From positions 310,001-374,000 of the forward strand of contig NZ_JOFZ01000004.1 in NCBI RefSeq assembly GCF_000721265.1: a stretch of 64,000 bases of DNA, read 5' to 3'. A program made the position numbers and the translations under genes. Below are positions 34,997-43,563 of the stretch, one piece after another. Position 1 is the stretch's first letter; each line of letters starts with the position of its first letter. Source of the DNA: Streptomyces sp. NRRL F-5126 (GTDB taxonomy: Bacteria > Actinomycetota > Actinomycetes > Streptomycetales > Streptomycetaceae). The notes beneath the pieces are model-generated. The model did no database searches and was not told where the DNA came from. It was given only the letters and a program-made list of their open reading frames with translations.

Positions 34997-36151
34997 TCAG
35001 GCCCCCGCGCCGCCGTCGGCGTTCGCCGCGTGCGCGGGGGCCCGGTCCCGTCCGCCCGGATGGCGGTGGCGCCACACCCAGAAGACGGCGGTGCACGGCG
35101 CCGCCCACATCGCCAGTACGAGGAACGGGAACACGTGCTGGGCGTCCCCGTAGTACACCGCCGTGTGCTGCGCGTTCACGGACGCCCCTGGCGGCAGCCA
35201 CTGCCCGATGCGGCCGAGCAGCGAAGGCAGCAGCGGCCAGGAGACCGCGCCGCCCGACGACGGGTTTCCCAGCAGCACCATGAGACCCCATGTCGGCAGC
35301 ATCGCCCACCGGCCCACCAGGGTGTTGAACATGGTGAACACCATGCCCGAGGTGAACATCGTGAACGCCAGGATGAGCCACGACTCGACGAACGGCAGGT
35401 CCAGCGCGCCGAGCCACCAGTCGACCACCGCACAGATCGTGAAGCCGCCGAGGAGCGAGTTCGCCACGATGGCCAGGATCCGCTCGAAGGGCGTCAGCAG
35501 CCGCGCGTGCACGCTCAACTGGATCGCGCCGACGAAGCCCAGGATGACGGCCGCCAGGGTGATGTAGAAAATCGCGAGCCCGCGCGGGTCGCCCCTCTGC
35601 AGGGGCTTGACGTCGCCGAGCACGAGCGGCACATGCACCGCCTCGGCCACCTTCGGCGCCGCCTGCGCCAGCACCTGGGCAACGGACTGGCCCGCCGCGC
35701 TCGCCACGTCCATCCGTACCGTCGTCCGGCCGCCCGACTCGCGGAACGTGACGATGGCGAAGACCTTCTGCTCCTCCACCGCGTGCAGCGCCGCCGTGCG
35801 GCTGCCGTACGAATGCAGTGCGATGGAGGTGTTCAGCGCCTTCTCGAGACCGGCGGTGAACGCCCGGGCGGGCGGCGTGGCGTCGGAGCCGACGACGGCG
35901 GTGGGGATGTGGCGCGGGGTCGGATTCGCCATGTTGTACGTGTACGACCCGGCGAACAGGCCGGCGCCCGCCGACAGGATGAACACCAGGACGACGGCGG
36001 GCAGGTACGGCGAGTCGGTGAACGCCTCCCACCGCTCGCGCAGCCCCGGGCGCCTGCCGTGCTCGCCGCCGTGGCGGGCGCCGCCGCCCGCCGGCTCTCC
36101 CGTCTGCGAGCCACTCGGGCGGGGGACGTCGTCGTCGTGTTCAGCGGCCAT
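34997..36151 (-). CDS. DUF3533/YhgE-like membrane protein
   Basis: The protein has 384 aa. Layout: charged N-terminus, one helix near 50-72 (AVVLVFILSAGAGLFAGSYT), a long extracytoplasmic domain (72-205) containing IPTAVVGSDATPPARAFTAG and VFAIVTFRESGG, then about five membrane helices to the end. This is the ABC-2/YhgE-Pip/DUF3533 layout. Such proteins are linked to drug export or membrane stress. It follows a TetR gene on the same strand with 63 bp between, so the two probably form one unit and the TetR protein likely controls it. The stop codon lies only 28 bp from that of the AA10 gene. Confidence 0.72.
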   Translation of the reverse strand: MAAEHDDDVPRPSGSQTGEPAGGGARHGGEHGRRPGLRERWEAFTDSPYLPAVVLVFILSAGAGLFAGSYTYNMANPTPRHIPTAVVGSDATPPARAFTAGLEKALNTSIALHSYGSRTAALHAVEEQKVFAIVTFRESGGRTTVRMDVASAAGQSVAQVLAQAAPKVAEAVHVPLVLGDVKPLQRGDPRGLAIFYITLAAVILGFVGAIQLSVHARLLTPFERILAIVANSLLGGFTICAVVDWWLGALDLPFVESWLILAFTMFTSGMVFTMFNTLVGRWAMLPTWGLMVLLGNPSSGGAVSWPLLPSLLGRIGQWLPPGASVNAQHTAVYYGDAQHVFPFLVLAMWAAPCTAVFWVWRHRHPGGRDRAPAHAANADGGAGA

Positions 36152-36214
36152 GGGGCCACCGTATGCATCGTATGGGGCGAAATCGGGCGATTGGCGCGAC
36201 CGGAGGGCGGCGGC

Positions 36215-36814
36215 TCAGGCGGCGAGACCGGCCAGCGCCGAGTCCGCGACGGCTTTCAGTGCGGCGCGTCCCGGCCTGCCCTTGGCCATCACGTTCATCC
36301 CCTGCACCACGGCGACGAGGAGGGGCGCCGCTTCGGGGCCCACACCCGCGCGAAGCTCCCCGTCGTCGCGTGCGCGGGTCAGCGCGGCTGCGAAACTCGT
36401 CTCCAGGTTGGCCAGGTGGCGCTGGAAGAGACCGGCCAACTCCGGCTCCCGGTCGGCCAGCTCCACCAGGGAGTTGGTGATCAGGCAGCCCCAGCGGCGC
36501 TTGCCGTCGACCATGGAGTCCACCAGGTGCGCGAAGTAGGCGCGCAGGCCGAGCATGCCGCTCGGCGCGCCGTTGACACGCTCGACGGCCTCCGCCGACA
36601 CGGTCGCCACGTACCGTCCGAGCGCCGCCGTGAAGAGTTCCCGTTTGCTGCCGAAGGCGGCGTAGACGCTGCCCGGCTGCAGCTCCATCGCCCGGCACAG
36701 GGTCTGCACCGACGTCGCGTCGAAGCCGCGTTCCCAGAACGTGTCGACCGCCGCGCCGAGCGCCTCATCGATCTCGAACCCGCGCTTGCGTCCCACCTCG
36801 CCACCATAGGACAT
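36215..36814 (-). CDS. TetR/AcrR family regulator
   Basis: The protein has 199 aa from ATG at 36814; a GTG at 36796 with GGTGG is another option. The HTH is RGFEIDEALGAAVDTFWERG then FDATSVQTLCRAMELQPGSV and YAAFGSKRELFTAALGRY. The C-terminal part (RWGCLITNSLVELADREPEL) is like the TetR_C subgroup with QacR-like short-chain ligands. An imperfect palindrome, TGAGCGGACGTTCA, lies just upstream (36817-36830). Downstream on the same strand is the DUF3533 gene; upstream and divergent is a DHA2 exporter. It may control both. Confidence 0.9.
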   Translation of the reverse strand: MSYGGEVGRKRGFEIDEALGAAVDTFWERGFDATSVQTLCRAMELQPGSVYAAFGSKRELFTAALGRYVATVSAEAVERVNGAPSGMLGLRAYFAHLVDSMVDGKRRWGCLITNSLVELADREPELAGLFQRHLANLETSFAAALTRARDDGELRAGVGPEAAPLLVAVVQGMNVMAKGRPGRAALKAVADSALAGLAA

Positions 36815-36816
36815 CT

Positions 36817-36830
36817 TGAGCGGACGTTCA
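36817..36830. promoter_or_regulatory. Imperfect palindrome, possible TetR operator
   Basis: TGAGCGGACGTTCA reads the same on both strands at 10 of 14 positions (TGA-CG--CG-TCA) and lies 2 nt upstream of the TetR start codon, in the region shared with the divergent DHA2 gene. A second inverted repeat, GCCGCAC/GTGCGGC, is at 36843-36863. Confidence 0.4.
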
Positions 36831-36983
36831 TCTAAATGGTTGGCCGCACGCTGAGGGTGCGGCTCCCGTGTACGCCGTTTCCCTGTATAAGGTCGGGAAC
36901 CCGGCAGGTCGTGCCCGCCGGGCGCCGCTGAGGCGCGGGCCCCGCCGGATGCGCGGCGCATGCCCCGACGAGAGGAGACGCCC

Positions 36984-38435
36984 GTGGCGGACCGGCAGCT
37001 CTCCCCGGGCACCGCCGGGGACACCGACGCGCCCGACCCCCACCGCTGGCGGGCGCTCGCCGTCTGCCTGGTCGCCGGCTTCATGACCCTGCTCGACGTG
37101 TCGATCGTGAACGTGGCGCTGCCGTCCATCAAGTCCGGCCTGCACACCCCGGCGTCGGATCTGCAGTGGGTGCTCTCCGGCTACGCGCTCGCCTTCGGCC
37201 TCTTCCTCATCCCCGCGGGACGGCTCGGGGACGCGCGGGGCAGGCGGGCCGTCTTCATCTTCGGGCTCTGCCTGTTCACCGTGGCGTCCGCGGCCTGCGG
37301 GCTCGCCCGGTCCAGCAGCTGGCTGGTGATCGCGCGGCTCGTGCAGGGCGTCGCGGGCGGCCTGGTCTCGCCGCAGATCTCCGCGCTGATCCAGCAGATG
37401 TTCCGCGGCGCCGAGCGCGGCAAGGCGTTCGGCGCCTTCGGCACGGTGGTCGGCATCTCCACCGCGGTGGGCCCCCTGCTCGGCGGGCTGCTGATCCAGG
37501 CCGCGGGCCCCACCGAGGGCTGGCGCTGGGTGTTCTACGTCAACCTGCCGATCGGCGTGCTCTGCGTCCTCCTCGCCCGCAGGCTGCTGCCCGACACGCC
37601 GTCCGCGTCCCGTGTGAGGCTGCGGGAACTCGACCCGCTGGGCGTCGTGCTGCTCGGCGCCGGCGTGTTCTGCCTGCTGCTGCCGTTCGTCCAGGCGCAG
37701 CAGTGGAAGGGCGACGGCAAGTACCTGCTGCTGGTGGCCGCGGCGGTGATCCTCACCGCCTTCGTGGCATGGGAGGCGCGCTGCCCGGCGGGCGGCACGC
37801 AGCCTGTGGTGCGACTCTCGCTGTTCACCATCCGGTCGTTCTCCCTCGGCAGCTCGCTGATCCTGCTCTACTTCGCGGGCTTCACCTCGATCTTCTTCGT
37901 CAGCACGCTCTTCCTGCAGAACGGGCTCCACTACTCGGCGCTGCTCGCCGGCCTCGCGATCACGCCCTTCGCGCTGGGCTCGGGGTTCGCCGCGGCCATC
38001 GGCGGCCGGCTCGTCAGCCGCTTCGGCAGGCCGCTCGTGGCCGTCGGCCTGGCGATGGTGGCGGTCGGCCTCGGCGGCACGGCCCTCGCCGTGCACCAGG
38101 TGCCCGGGCGCGGCGTCGGCTGGGCGATGGCGGCCCCACTGCTGTTCGCCGGCCTCGGCAGCGGACTCGTCATCGCACCCAACCAGACCCTGACCCTCTC
38201 CCGCGTGCCGGTGGACACCGCGGGCAGCGCCGGCGGCACGCTGCAGACCGGCCAGCGCGTCGGCTCGGCCATCGGCATCGCGGCCGTGGGCTCCGTGTTC
38301 TTCGCCCAGGTCGGAAAGGACGGCTGGGGCACGGCGTACGACCACGGCCTGGTCGTCTCCGTCGCCTTCGTGGTGGCGGCGCTGATCGTCGCGCTGGCGG
38401 ACGTGATCGCCGGCAGGGCAACGCGGAAGTCCTAG
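36984..38435 (+). CDS. DHA2 (EmrB/QacA) family drug/proton antiporter
   Basis: The protein has 483 aa and about 14 membrane segments. Motif C-like FMTLLDVSIVNVALPSI in helix 1 is the DHA2 hallmark; loop 2-3 has AGRLGDARGRRAVF; helix 4 has IARLVQGVAGGLVSPQ; helix 5 has GISTAVGPLLGGLL. It exports cationic or hydrophobic compounds with protons. The GTG at 36984 has GAGGAG 9 nt upstream and starts just before the first helix; an ATG at 36960 is in frame but less well placed. It diverges from the TetR gene. A 9-bp hairpin (38471-38491) follows. Confidence 0.92.
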   Translation: MADRQLSPGTAGDTDAPDPHRWRALAVCLVAGFMTLLDVSIVNVALPSIKSGLHTPASDLQWVLSGYALAFGLFLIPAGRLGDARGRRAVFIFGLCLFTVASAACGLARSSSWLVIARLVQGVAGGLVSPQISALIQQMFRGAERGKAFGAFGTVVGISTAVGPLLGGLLIQAAGPTEGWRWVFYVNLPIGVLCVLLARRLLPDTPSASRVRLRELDPLGVVLLGAGVFCLLLPFVQAQQWKGDGKYLLLVAAAVILTAFVAWEARCPAGGTQPVVRLSLFTIRSFSLGSSLILLYFAGFTSIFFVSTLFLQNGLHYSALLAGLAITPFALGSGFAAAIGGRLVSRFGRPLVAVGLAMVAVGLGGTALAVHQVPGRGVGWAMAAPLLFAGLGSGLVIAPNQTLTLSRVPVDTAGSAGGTLQTGQRVGSAIGIAAVGSVFFAQVGKDGWGTAYDHGLVVSVAFVVAALIVALADVIAGRATRKS

Positions 38436-38470
38436 CCTCCGTCCCGGTCGGATCGGCGTCCGGCAAGGGA

Positions 38471-38491
38471 TCCGCCCGGCTACCGGGCGGA
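38471..38491 (+). terminator. Terminator after the DHA2 exporter gene
   Basis: TCCGCCCGG (38471-38479) and CCGGGCGGA (38483-38491) form a perfect 9-bp stem with a 3-nt loop. Confidence 0.55.
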
Positions 38492-38611
38492 CCGCGCCGG
38501 GCCGGGAGCAGTGCCGGGCGGGCCATCGGGTGGGGGTGCGACGCGGGAACTGCGTACGCCCGGCCCGAGTGGAAAGGTGGACAGGGCAACCGGCAGACGG
38601 GAGTGACCACC

Positions 38612-39667
38612 ATGGCAGCCATGTCCACCACGGGGCCGTACGGCGCGGGCGACGCGGACGGCGCGGGGAACGCCGCGTACGGACGCAAGCCCTTCAAGCG
38701 GTCCCGCAGCCACTTCGCCGACCGTGTCACCGCGGACGGCCGGGACGGGTGGCCCGTCGAGGCGGGCCGCTACCGGCTGGTCGTCAGCCGCGCCTGCCCC
38801 TGGGCCGGACGCGCGCTGATCTCCTGGCGCCTGCTCGGCCTGGAGGACGCGATCTCACTCGCCGTCACCGACCCGATCCAGGACGACCGCAGCTGGCGCT
38901 TCACCCTCGACCCCGGGGGCCGCGACCCGGTGCTCGCAATCCGCTACCTGTCGGAGGCCTACGACGCGCGCGAGAGCGGCTACCCGGGCGGCGTCAGCGT
39001 CCCCGCCCTCGTCGACGTCCCCACGAAGAGGCTGGTCACCAACGACTACCAGCGCCTCACGCTGGACTTCGCGACCGAATGGCGCGCCCTGCACCGCGAC
39101 GGCGCGCCCGACCTCTACCCGCGGGCGCTGCGCGAGGAGACGGACGAGGTGATGGAGGGCGTGTACCGGGACGTCAACAACGGGGTCTACCGTGCCGGCT
39201 TCGCCACCACGCAGGAGGAGTACGAGGACGCCTTCCGCGCGGTCTTCCGCCGGCTCGCCACCGTCTCGGAGCGGCTGGCAGGCCGCCGTTACCTGATGGG
39301 CGACTCGATCACCGAGGCCGACATCCGGCTGTTCACGACGCTGGTGCGGTTCGACGCCGTCTACCACGGCCACTTCAAGTGCAACGCGTACAAGCTCGCC
39401 GAGGACCCGGTGCTCTGGGCCTACGCTCGCGATCTCTACCAGACGCCGGGTTTCGGGGACACCGTCGACTTCGACCACATCAAGCGGCACTACTACCAGG
39501 TGCACACCGGGGTGAACCCGACGGGCATCGTGCCGCTCGGCCCCGACCTGTCGGGATGGCTCGCGCCGCACCGCAGGCAGGAGCTGGGCGGCCGCCCCTT
39601 CGGCGACGGCACGCCGCCGGGACCGCCGCCGGCCGGCGAGGAGATTCCGGCGGCTGGGCGTCCCTGA
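38612..39667 (+). CDS. Glutathionyl-hydroquinone reductase family protein (Ecm4/GST-like)
   Basis: The protein has 351 aa. An N-terminal thioredoxin fold holds the catalytic C62 in VVSRACPWAGRALISWRLLG, the CPWA motif of the GS-hydroquinone reductases. Then VPALVDVPTKRLVTNDYQRL and a C-terminal GST helical domain with YLMGDSITEADIRLFTTLVR and VYHGHFKCNAYKLAEDPVLW. In glutathione users it removes glutathione from glutathionyl-hydroquinones. Actinobacteria use mycothiol, so the true co-substrate is probably mycothiol, which is my inference. GGGAG 8 nt before the ATG at 38612. Confidence 0.9.
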   Translation: MAAMSTTGPYGAGDADGAGNAAYGRKPFKRSRSHFADRVTADGRDGWPVEAGRYRLVVSRACPWAGRALISWRLLGLEDAISLAVTDPIQDDRSWRFTLDPGGRDPVLAIRYLSEAYDARESGYPGGVSVPALVDVPTKRLVTNDYQRLTLDFATEWRALHRDGAPDLYPRALREETDEVMEGVYRDVNNGVYRAGFATTQEEYEDAFRAVFRRLATVSERLAGRRYLMGDSITEADIRLFTTLVRFDAVYHGHFKCNAYKLAEDPVLWAYARDLYQTPGFGDTVDFDHIKRHYYQVHTGVNPTGIVPLGPDLSGWLAPHRRQELGGRPFGDGTPPGPPPAGEEIPAAGRP

Positions 39668-39682
39668 GCGGCTCCGGGCGGG

Positions 39683-40873
39683 TCAGGCCGTACGCGGCGG
39701 CTTGCGCAGCACGTACAGGCCCACGCCGACCGCGAGGACCATCACGCACGCCGTGAAGATGAGCCCCGCGTCCCGCAGCCCGGCGGCCAGAGTGAGCGCG
39801 CCGACGCCCACGACCGGCAGCGAGATGCCCAGATAGGCGATCACGAAGAAGGACGAGATGGTGCCGCCCCGGTGCTCGGCGGGGGCCGCCGCGGACACCG
39901 TCCCCACGGCGGCACGGAACGACAGCCCCTGGCCGAGACCGCCGCACACGGCCCCGGCCACCAGCAGCGGCAACGACTCCCAATACAGTGCCGCGGCCAC
40001 CAGCAGCAACCCGGCGACCAGCACGAAGCAGCCGCCCGGCAGCGTGCGGCGGCGGCCGATGCGGTCCGTCATGGACTGGCCCACCACCGACGCGAGGAAC
40101 ACCGTGAACACGACCGCGCCCGCTACCGCCAGATTGCGTTCGGAAAGCGTCTGCGCGAGGAAGCTCGGTGCCACGGCTGTGAAGAGGCCGAGCAGTGCGA
40201 AGCCCGCGAAGGCGGCGGTCGCGGCGGGCGTGAAGACCCCACGTGCCTCGGGCGGCACCGTGAGACCCTGCGGCCTCAGCCGCGGCCTGCGCCGCTCGGC
40301 CACCGTCTCGGGCAGCGCCCACAGCAGCACGCACGCGGCGGCGATCAGCGCCATGTCCACGAGGAACGGCACGGTCAGTGGCGAGGACACGTACTGCGCG
40401 AGCAGCCCGGCGACGAGCGGGCCGCAGCCGAGTCCGCCCATGTTCGCCGCGGTCGCCGCGAAACCCGCGCGCGCGGCGCGCTCCCGCGGCGCCACCTCCA
40501 TCACGGTGACCGTGGCGACCCCGCTGAACAGGCCGGCGGAGAAGCCGGAAAGCAGCCGCCCCAGCAGCAGCACCGGAAGCCCGCCCTCGAAGAGGAAGCA
40601 CACCGCGCTCGCCGCCGACAGGCCGAGCGCGGTGAGCAGGACGGGTCTGCGCCCCACCTGGTCCGAGAAGTTCCCCGCCAGCAGCAGCACCGCGATCACG
40701 CCGACGGCGTAGACGGCGAACACGACCGTCACCACGAACTCGGAGAAGCCGAGTTCCGTCCGGTACAGGCCGTACAGCGGCGTCGGGAGCGTCGTCCCCA
40801 GCATGCCGATGGCGAACACGGCGGCCGCGGCCGGGTAACCGAGCCGGGGGCGTGTACGGGAGCGATCACTCAT
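39683..40873 (-). CDS. MFS transporter, 12-helix
   Basis: The protein has 396 aa and 12 membrane segments. Opening LGYPAAAAVFAIGMLGTTLPTP then YRTELGFSEFVVTVVFAVYA. Loop 2-3 motif NFSDQVGRRPVLL; helix 4 LLGRLLSGFSAGLF; loop 8-9 TDRIGRRRTLP. The opening resembles sugar-efflux/drug MFS types of actinobacteria. Substrate unknown. The stop codon is 15 bp from that of the Ecm4-like gene, so the two converge. Confidence 0.88.
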   Translation of the reverse strand: MSDRSRTRPRLGYPAAAAVFAIGMLGTTLPTPLYGLYRTELGFSEFVVTVVFAVYAVGVIAVLLLAGNFSDQVGRRPVLLTALGLSAASAVCFLFEGGLPVLLLGRLLSGFSAGLFSGVATVTVMEVAPRERAARAGFAATAANMGGLGCGPLVAGLLAQYVSSPLTVPFLVDMALIAAACVLLWALPETVAERRRPRLRPQGLTVPPEARGVFTPAATAAFAGFALLGLFTAVAPSFLAQTLSERNLAVAGAVVFTVFLASVVGQSMTDRIGRRRTLPGGCFVLVAGLLLVAAALYWESLPLLVAGAVCGGLGQGLSFRAAVGTVSAAAPAEHRGGTISSFFVIAYLGISLPVVGVGALTLAAGLRDAGLIFTACVMVLAVGVGLYVLRKPPRTA

Positions 40874-41183
40874 GGCGCCACCCTACGAGGCGGGGGAGGC
40901 GCCGGCGCGAACCGCACCCCCCGCCGGGCCGCGGTGGTGCCGCGGCAGCGCGTTGCGACGCCGACGCGCACACCCTTGACGCGAACACGCCCGTGGGTAT
41001 GGTCTAGTCCAACGACGGGGCCTTTGCGAACGCAGAGGATCCGCGCATCCCGTGCCCCACACACGGGAAGTGGCGCCCCGTCATGCCCGGGGGTCCCCGC
41101 ACGCTCCCGTCCGTGAACCCGGGCCAACCCCCCACAGGGAACGGGCCGCCACGGGGACGGCGGTCCTTCGAGGAGTGAAGCCC
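40874..41183. other. 310-bp gap upstream of the GH19 chitinase gene
   Basis: The gap contains the promoter/operator at 40976-41011 and a leader of roughly 165 nt before the GTG at 41184. In the leader, GGGGCC (41017-41022) and GGGCC (41133-41137) mark GC-rich stretches, but I see no clear hairpin, riboswitch or small gene. The MFS gene's start region at 40873 has no obvious promoter here. Confidence 0.5.
40976..41011 (+). promoter_or_regulatory. Promoter with DasR-type (dre) operator before the GH19 gene
   Basis: TTGACG (40976-40981) is followed after 18 bp by TGGTCTAGTCCA (41000-41011), the identical 12-mer found before the AA10 gene at 34270. The -10 region (TATGGT, 40998-41003) overlaps the operator, as in the AA10 promoter. 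Confidence 0.75.
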
Positions 41184-41918
41184 GTGCGCCGTCGCCTCAT
41201 CGCCACGTTCGCCGCCACCGTTTCCGCGGCCGCGTTCTCCGTGCTCTCGTTCGCCCCCGCGCAGGCCGCCGCGCCCGCGCACCCGGCGGGGACGGACGCC
41301 GCCTTCGTCGTCAGCGAGGGCCAGTTCGACCAGATGTTCCCGAGCAGGAACCCCTTCTACACGTACGCCGGCCTCACCGACGCGCTCAGCGCGTACCCCG
41401 GCTTCGCGGGCACCGGCAGCGACACCGTCAAGAAACAGGAGGCCGCCGCCTTCCTCGCCAACGTCGGCCACGAGACCGGGGGCCTGAAGTACGTGGTGGA
41501 GCAGAACACCGCCAACTACTCGCACTACTGCGACACGACCCAGCCGTACGGCTGCCCGGCCGGCACGGACAAGTACTACGGCCGCGGCCCCCTCCAGATC
41601 AGCTGGAACTTCAACTACAAGGCCGCGGGCGACGCTCTCGGCATCGACCTGCTCGACAACCCCGACCTCGTCCAGAACGACGCGTCCGTCGCCTGGAAGA
41701 CCGGCCTGTGGTACTGGGACACCCAGAGCGGGCCAGGGACCATGACCCCGCACGACGCCATGGTGAACGGTCGCGGCTTCGGCGAGACCATCCGGTCCAT
41801 CAACGGGTCCATAGAGTGCGACGGCGGCAACCCCGCCGAGGTGCAGGACCGCGTGGACAACTACACGCACTTCGCCCAGATACTCGGCGTGGACCCGGGC
41901 GCCGACCTCAGCTGCTGA
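41184..41918 (+). CDS. GH19 chitinase, catalytic domain only
   Basis: The protein has 244 aa. Signal peptide to about residue 29 (FAPAQAAAPA). GH19 domain: VVSEGQFDQMFPSRNPFYTY, the catalytic acid E97 in FLANVGHETGGLK and catalytic base E106 in VVEQNTANYSHYC, and YYGRGPLQISWNFNYKAAG. It hydrolyses chitin outside the cell with inversion. There is no chitin-binding module, like the single-domain ChiG-type enzymes of Streptomyces. GAGGAG (41170-41175) precedes the GTG at 41184 by 8 nt; a GTG at 41175 overlaps that box. The DasR-type operator indicates induction by chitin breakdown products, together with the AA10 gene 6.7 kb upstream. Confidence 0.94.
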   Translation: MRRRLIATFAATVSAAAFSVLSFAPAQAAAPAHPAGTDAAFVVSEGQFDQMFPSRNPFYTYAGLTDALSAYPGFAGTGSDTVKKQEAAAFLANVGHETGGLKYVVEQNTANYSHYCDTTQPYGCPAGTDKYYGRGPLQISWNFNYKAAGDALGIDLLDNPDLVQNDASVAWKTGLWYWDTQSGPGTMTPHDAMVNGRGFGETIRSINGSIECDGGNPAEVQDRVDNYTHFAQILGVDPGADLSC

Positions 41919-41950
41919 CCGCGCCCTGCCTTGGCCGGCACGTCCGTGAC

Positions 41951-42823
41951 TCAGAAGCTCCCGGGCGGGCCGGCCTCCGCGGCAGCGGTCGCGTCCCGAA
42001 GCCGCCGCCGCGTGCGGTTCTCGTGGACGAGCCGCCCGACCAGCGCCCCTCCGTACACCACGAAACCCACGCCGACCAGCCACGACTGGATCACCAGCAC
42101 CGTGCCGAACGGCCCGTAGGTCACCGCGCTCGACGCGATGAGCGGCGAGAACACGACTTGCGAGAAGATGCGCAGGCCCAGCATGCCGAGCGCGGTCGCC
42201 GCGGCGCCCGGCACCAGCGCGCTCCAGCGCACACGGCCCGCGAGCAGGACCCGCTGGGACCACCACACGAACAGGTAGGCGGCCACCACGTCGCCGAGCG
42301 TCCCCACGACCTTCCACGGCAGCGAGTCCGAGGTCACGGGGATGTTGACGAAGATGACCAGGTAGACGATCAGGCTCGCCAGCCACACGACGTGCCGCCA
42401 CATGGTGTGCCAGCGCGCCGCCGACAGGTCCCAGACGCGCTCGTAGCCCGTCTGCACCGCACCGCCGAAGCTGAGGCCGAACACGGCGAGCGCGGCGAGG
42501 CCGAGCGCGGTGGTGCCCTGGAGCGCCTGCCGCGGCCGGCCGAACAGCTGCTCGAGCTCGTGCTGCGGGCCCGCCGACACCCCGATGCCCTGCCCCATCC
42601 ACCGGGCGAACCCCTGGCCGCTCGCCGGATCGGTGGCCGCGATGACGATCAGCAGCGGAACGAGGGTGAGGAAGCCGAGCGCGGCGAAGCCCATGGCACG
42701 GTGCATCAGCTCCATCTCGCGGCCCCGGGCCCAGGCCACGTCCGCCATCGAGCCCGCGAACCGGCGCCGCACGCGCAGGACCCTGCCCGGCCTGTCCACC
42801 TCGCTGACATGCTTCCGGGTCAT
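41951..42823 (-). CDS. YihY/virulence factor BrkB family membrane protein
   Basis: The protein has 290 aa. Six membrane helices, opening after a basic N-terminus with LMHRAMGFAALGFLTLVPLL. The family pattern of a long amphipathic block (GTTALGLAALAVFGLSFGGA, then YERVWDLSAARWHTMWRHV) is present, as is the closing SWLVGVGFVVYGGALVGRLV. Function is not settled; it is not RNase BN despite old labels. The stop codon is 32 bp from that of the chitinase gene. Confidence 0.85.
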   Translation of the reverse strand: MTRKHVSEVDRPGRVLRVRRRFAGSMADVAWARGREMELMHRAMGFAALGFLTLVPLLIVIAATDPASGQGFARWMGQGIGVSAGPQHELEQLFGRPRQALQGTTALGLAALAVFGLSFGGAVQTGYERVWDLSAARWHTMWRHVVWLASLIVYLVIFVNIPVTSDSLPWKVVGTLGDVVAAYLFVWWSQRVLLAGRVRWSALVPGAAATALGMLGLRIFSQVVFSPLIASSAVTYGPFGTVLVIQSWLVGVGFVVYGGALVGRLVHENRTRRRLRDATAAAEAGPPGSF

Positions 42824-43048
42824 CGCTGCGTCTCGAACCCCTCAGGTTGCGGCGGTCGCTCGGGCGGGCGCACCCGAAAGGGTGCCGGGACGCGCCCACG
42901 GCGTGGACTGGATCATATAGTCGGCCCCACGTGGACCAGTGCCGCCTCCCGGCGGGGTACACGGGGCGCTGTGCCGTGAACGCGGCCGAGGGCCCTGGCA
43001 GTTCCCGGGCGCCGGGCCGGAGCCCGAGCCGGAGCCGGAGAACGCACG

Positions 43049-43078
43049 GGGCGGTGCGGGCGCCCGCCCGCACCGCCC
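43049..43078 (-). terminator. Terminator after the PRC-barrel gene
   Basis: GGGCGGTGCGGGCG (43049-43062) and CGCCCGCACCGCCC (43065-43078) are perfect 14-bp arms 2 nt apart (about 13 pairs once a loop is allowed), 23 bp past the stop codon. Confidence 0.65.
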
Positions 43079-43101
43079 GCCTCGCACCGGCCCCGCCCGC
43101 G

Positions 43102-43458
43102 TCACCGCCTGCCGAGACGCCGCTCGCCGCCCGCGCCCGTCGCGTACGGCATGCCGTAGTGCGCGAACACCTTGGGCTCGTCCTCCGCGAGCAGCTCGCC
43201 GTCCACATCGATCGACGGCGCGTCCTTCGCCACCTTGCGGTCCACGGTGACCTTCAGGTAATCGGGGCCGACCGTCGCGTGCTCAAGCGGTACGAAGACC
43301 AGCCGGCGCTTGGTCGGCAGCCCGATCGTCACGGTGGCGAACGACGGGGCGTCCGTCGCCGTGTCCACGTAGACGGCCTCCAGCGTGCCGATCTTCTTCT
43401 TGCCGACATCGACCACGTCGTGGTCGCGCCACTCTCTGATGTCCTCGGGTTCGAACAC
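43102..43458 (-). CDS. PRC-barrel domain protein
   Basis: The protein has 118 aa from GTG at 43458. The PRC-barrel runs from IREWRDHDVVDVGKKKIGTL through AVYVDTATDAPSFATVTIG to KRRLVFVPLEHATVGPDYLK and VTVDRKVAKDAPSID. The tail is short and basic. Such domains stand alone in actinobacteria and are often stress-linked, with no known enzyme role. A strong hairpin follows the gene. Confidence 0.82.
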   Translation of the reverse strand: MFEPEDIREWRDHDVVDVGKKKIGTLEAVYVDTATDAPSFATVTIGLPTKRRLVFVPLEHATVGPDYLKVTVDRKVAKDAPSIDVDGELLAEDEPKVFAHYGMPYATGAGGERRLGRR

Positions 43459-43563
43459 CGTCCACTCGCCTCCCTGGCACCGGCTCCTACCTGCGTACCG
43501 CCAGTCTGCCGTCTACCCGGTGCGGGCGCGCTCACCGGCGCACCACGGCGGTTCGCCCCGGCC

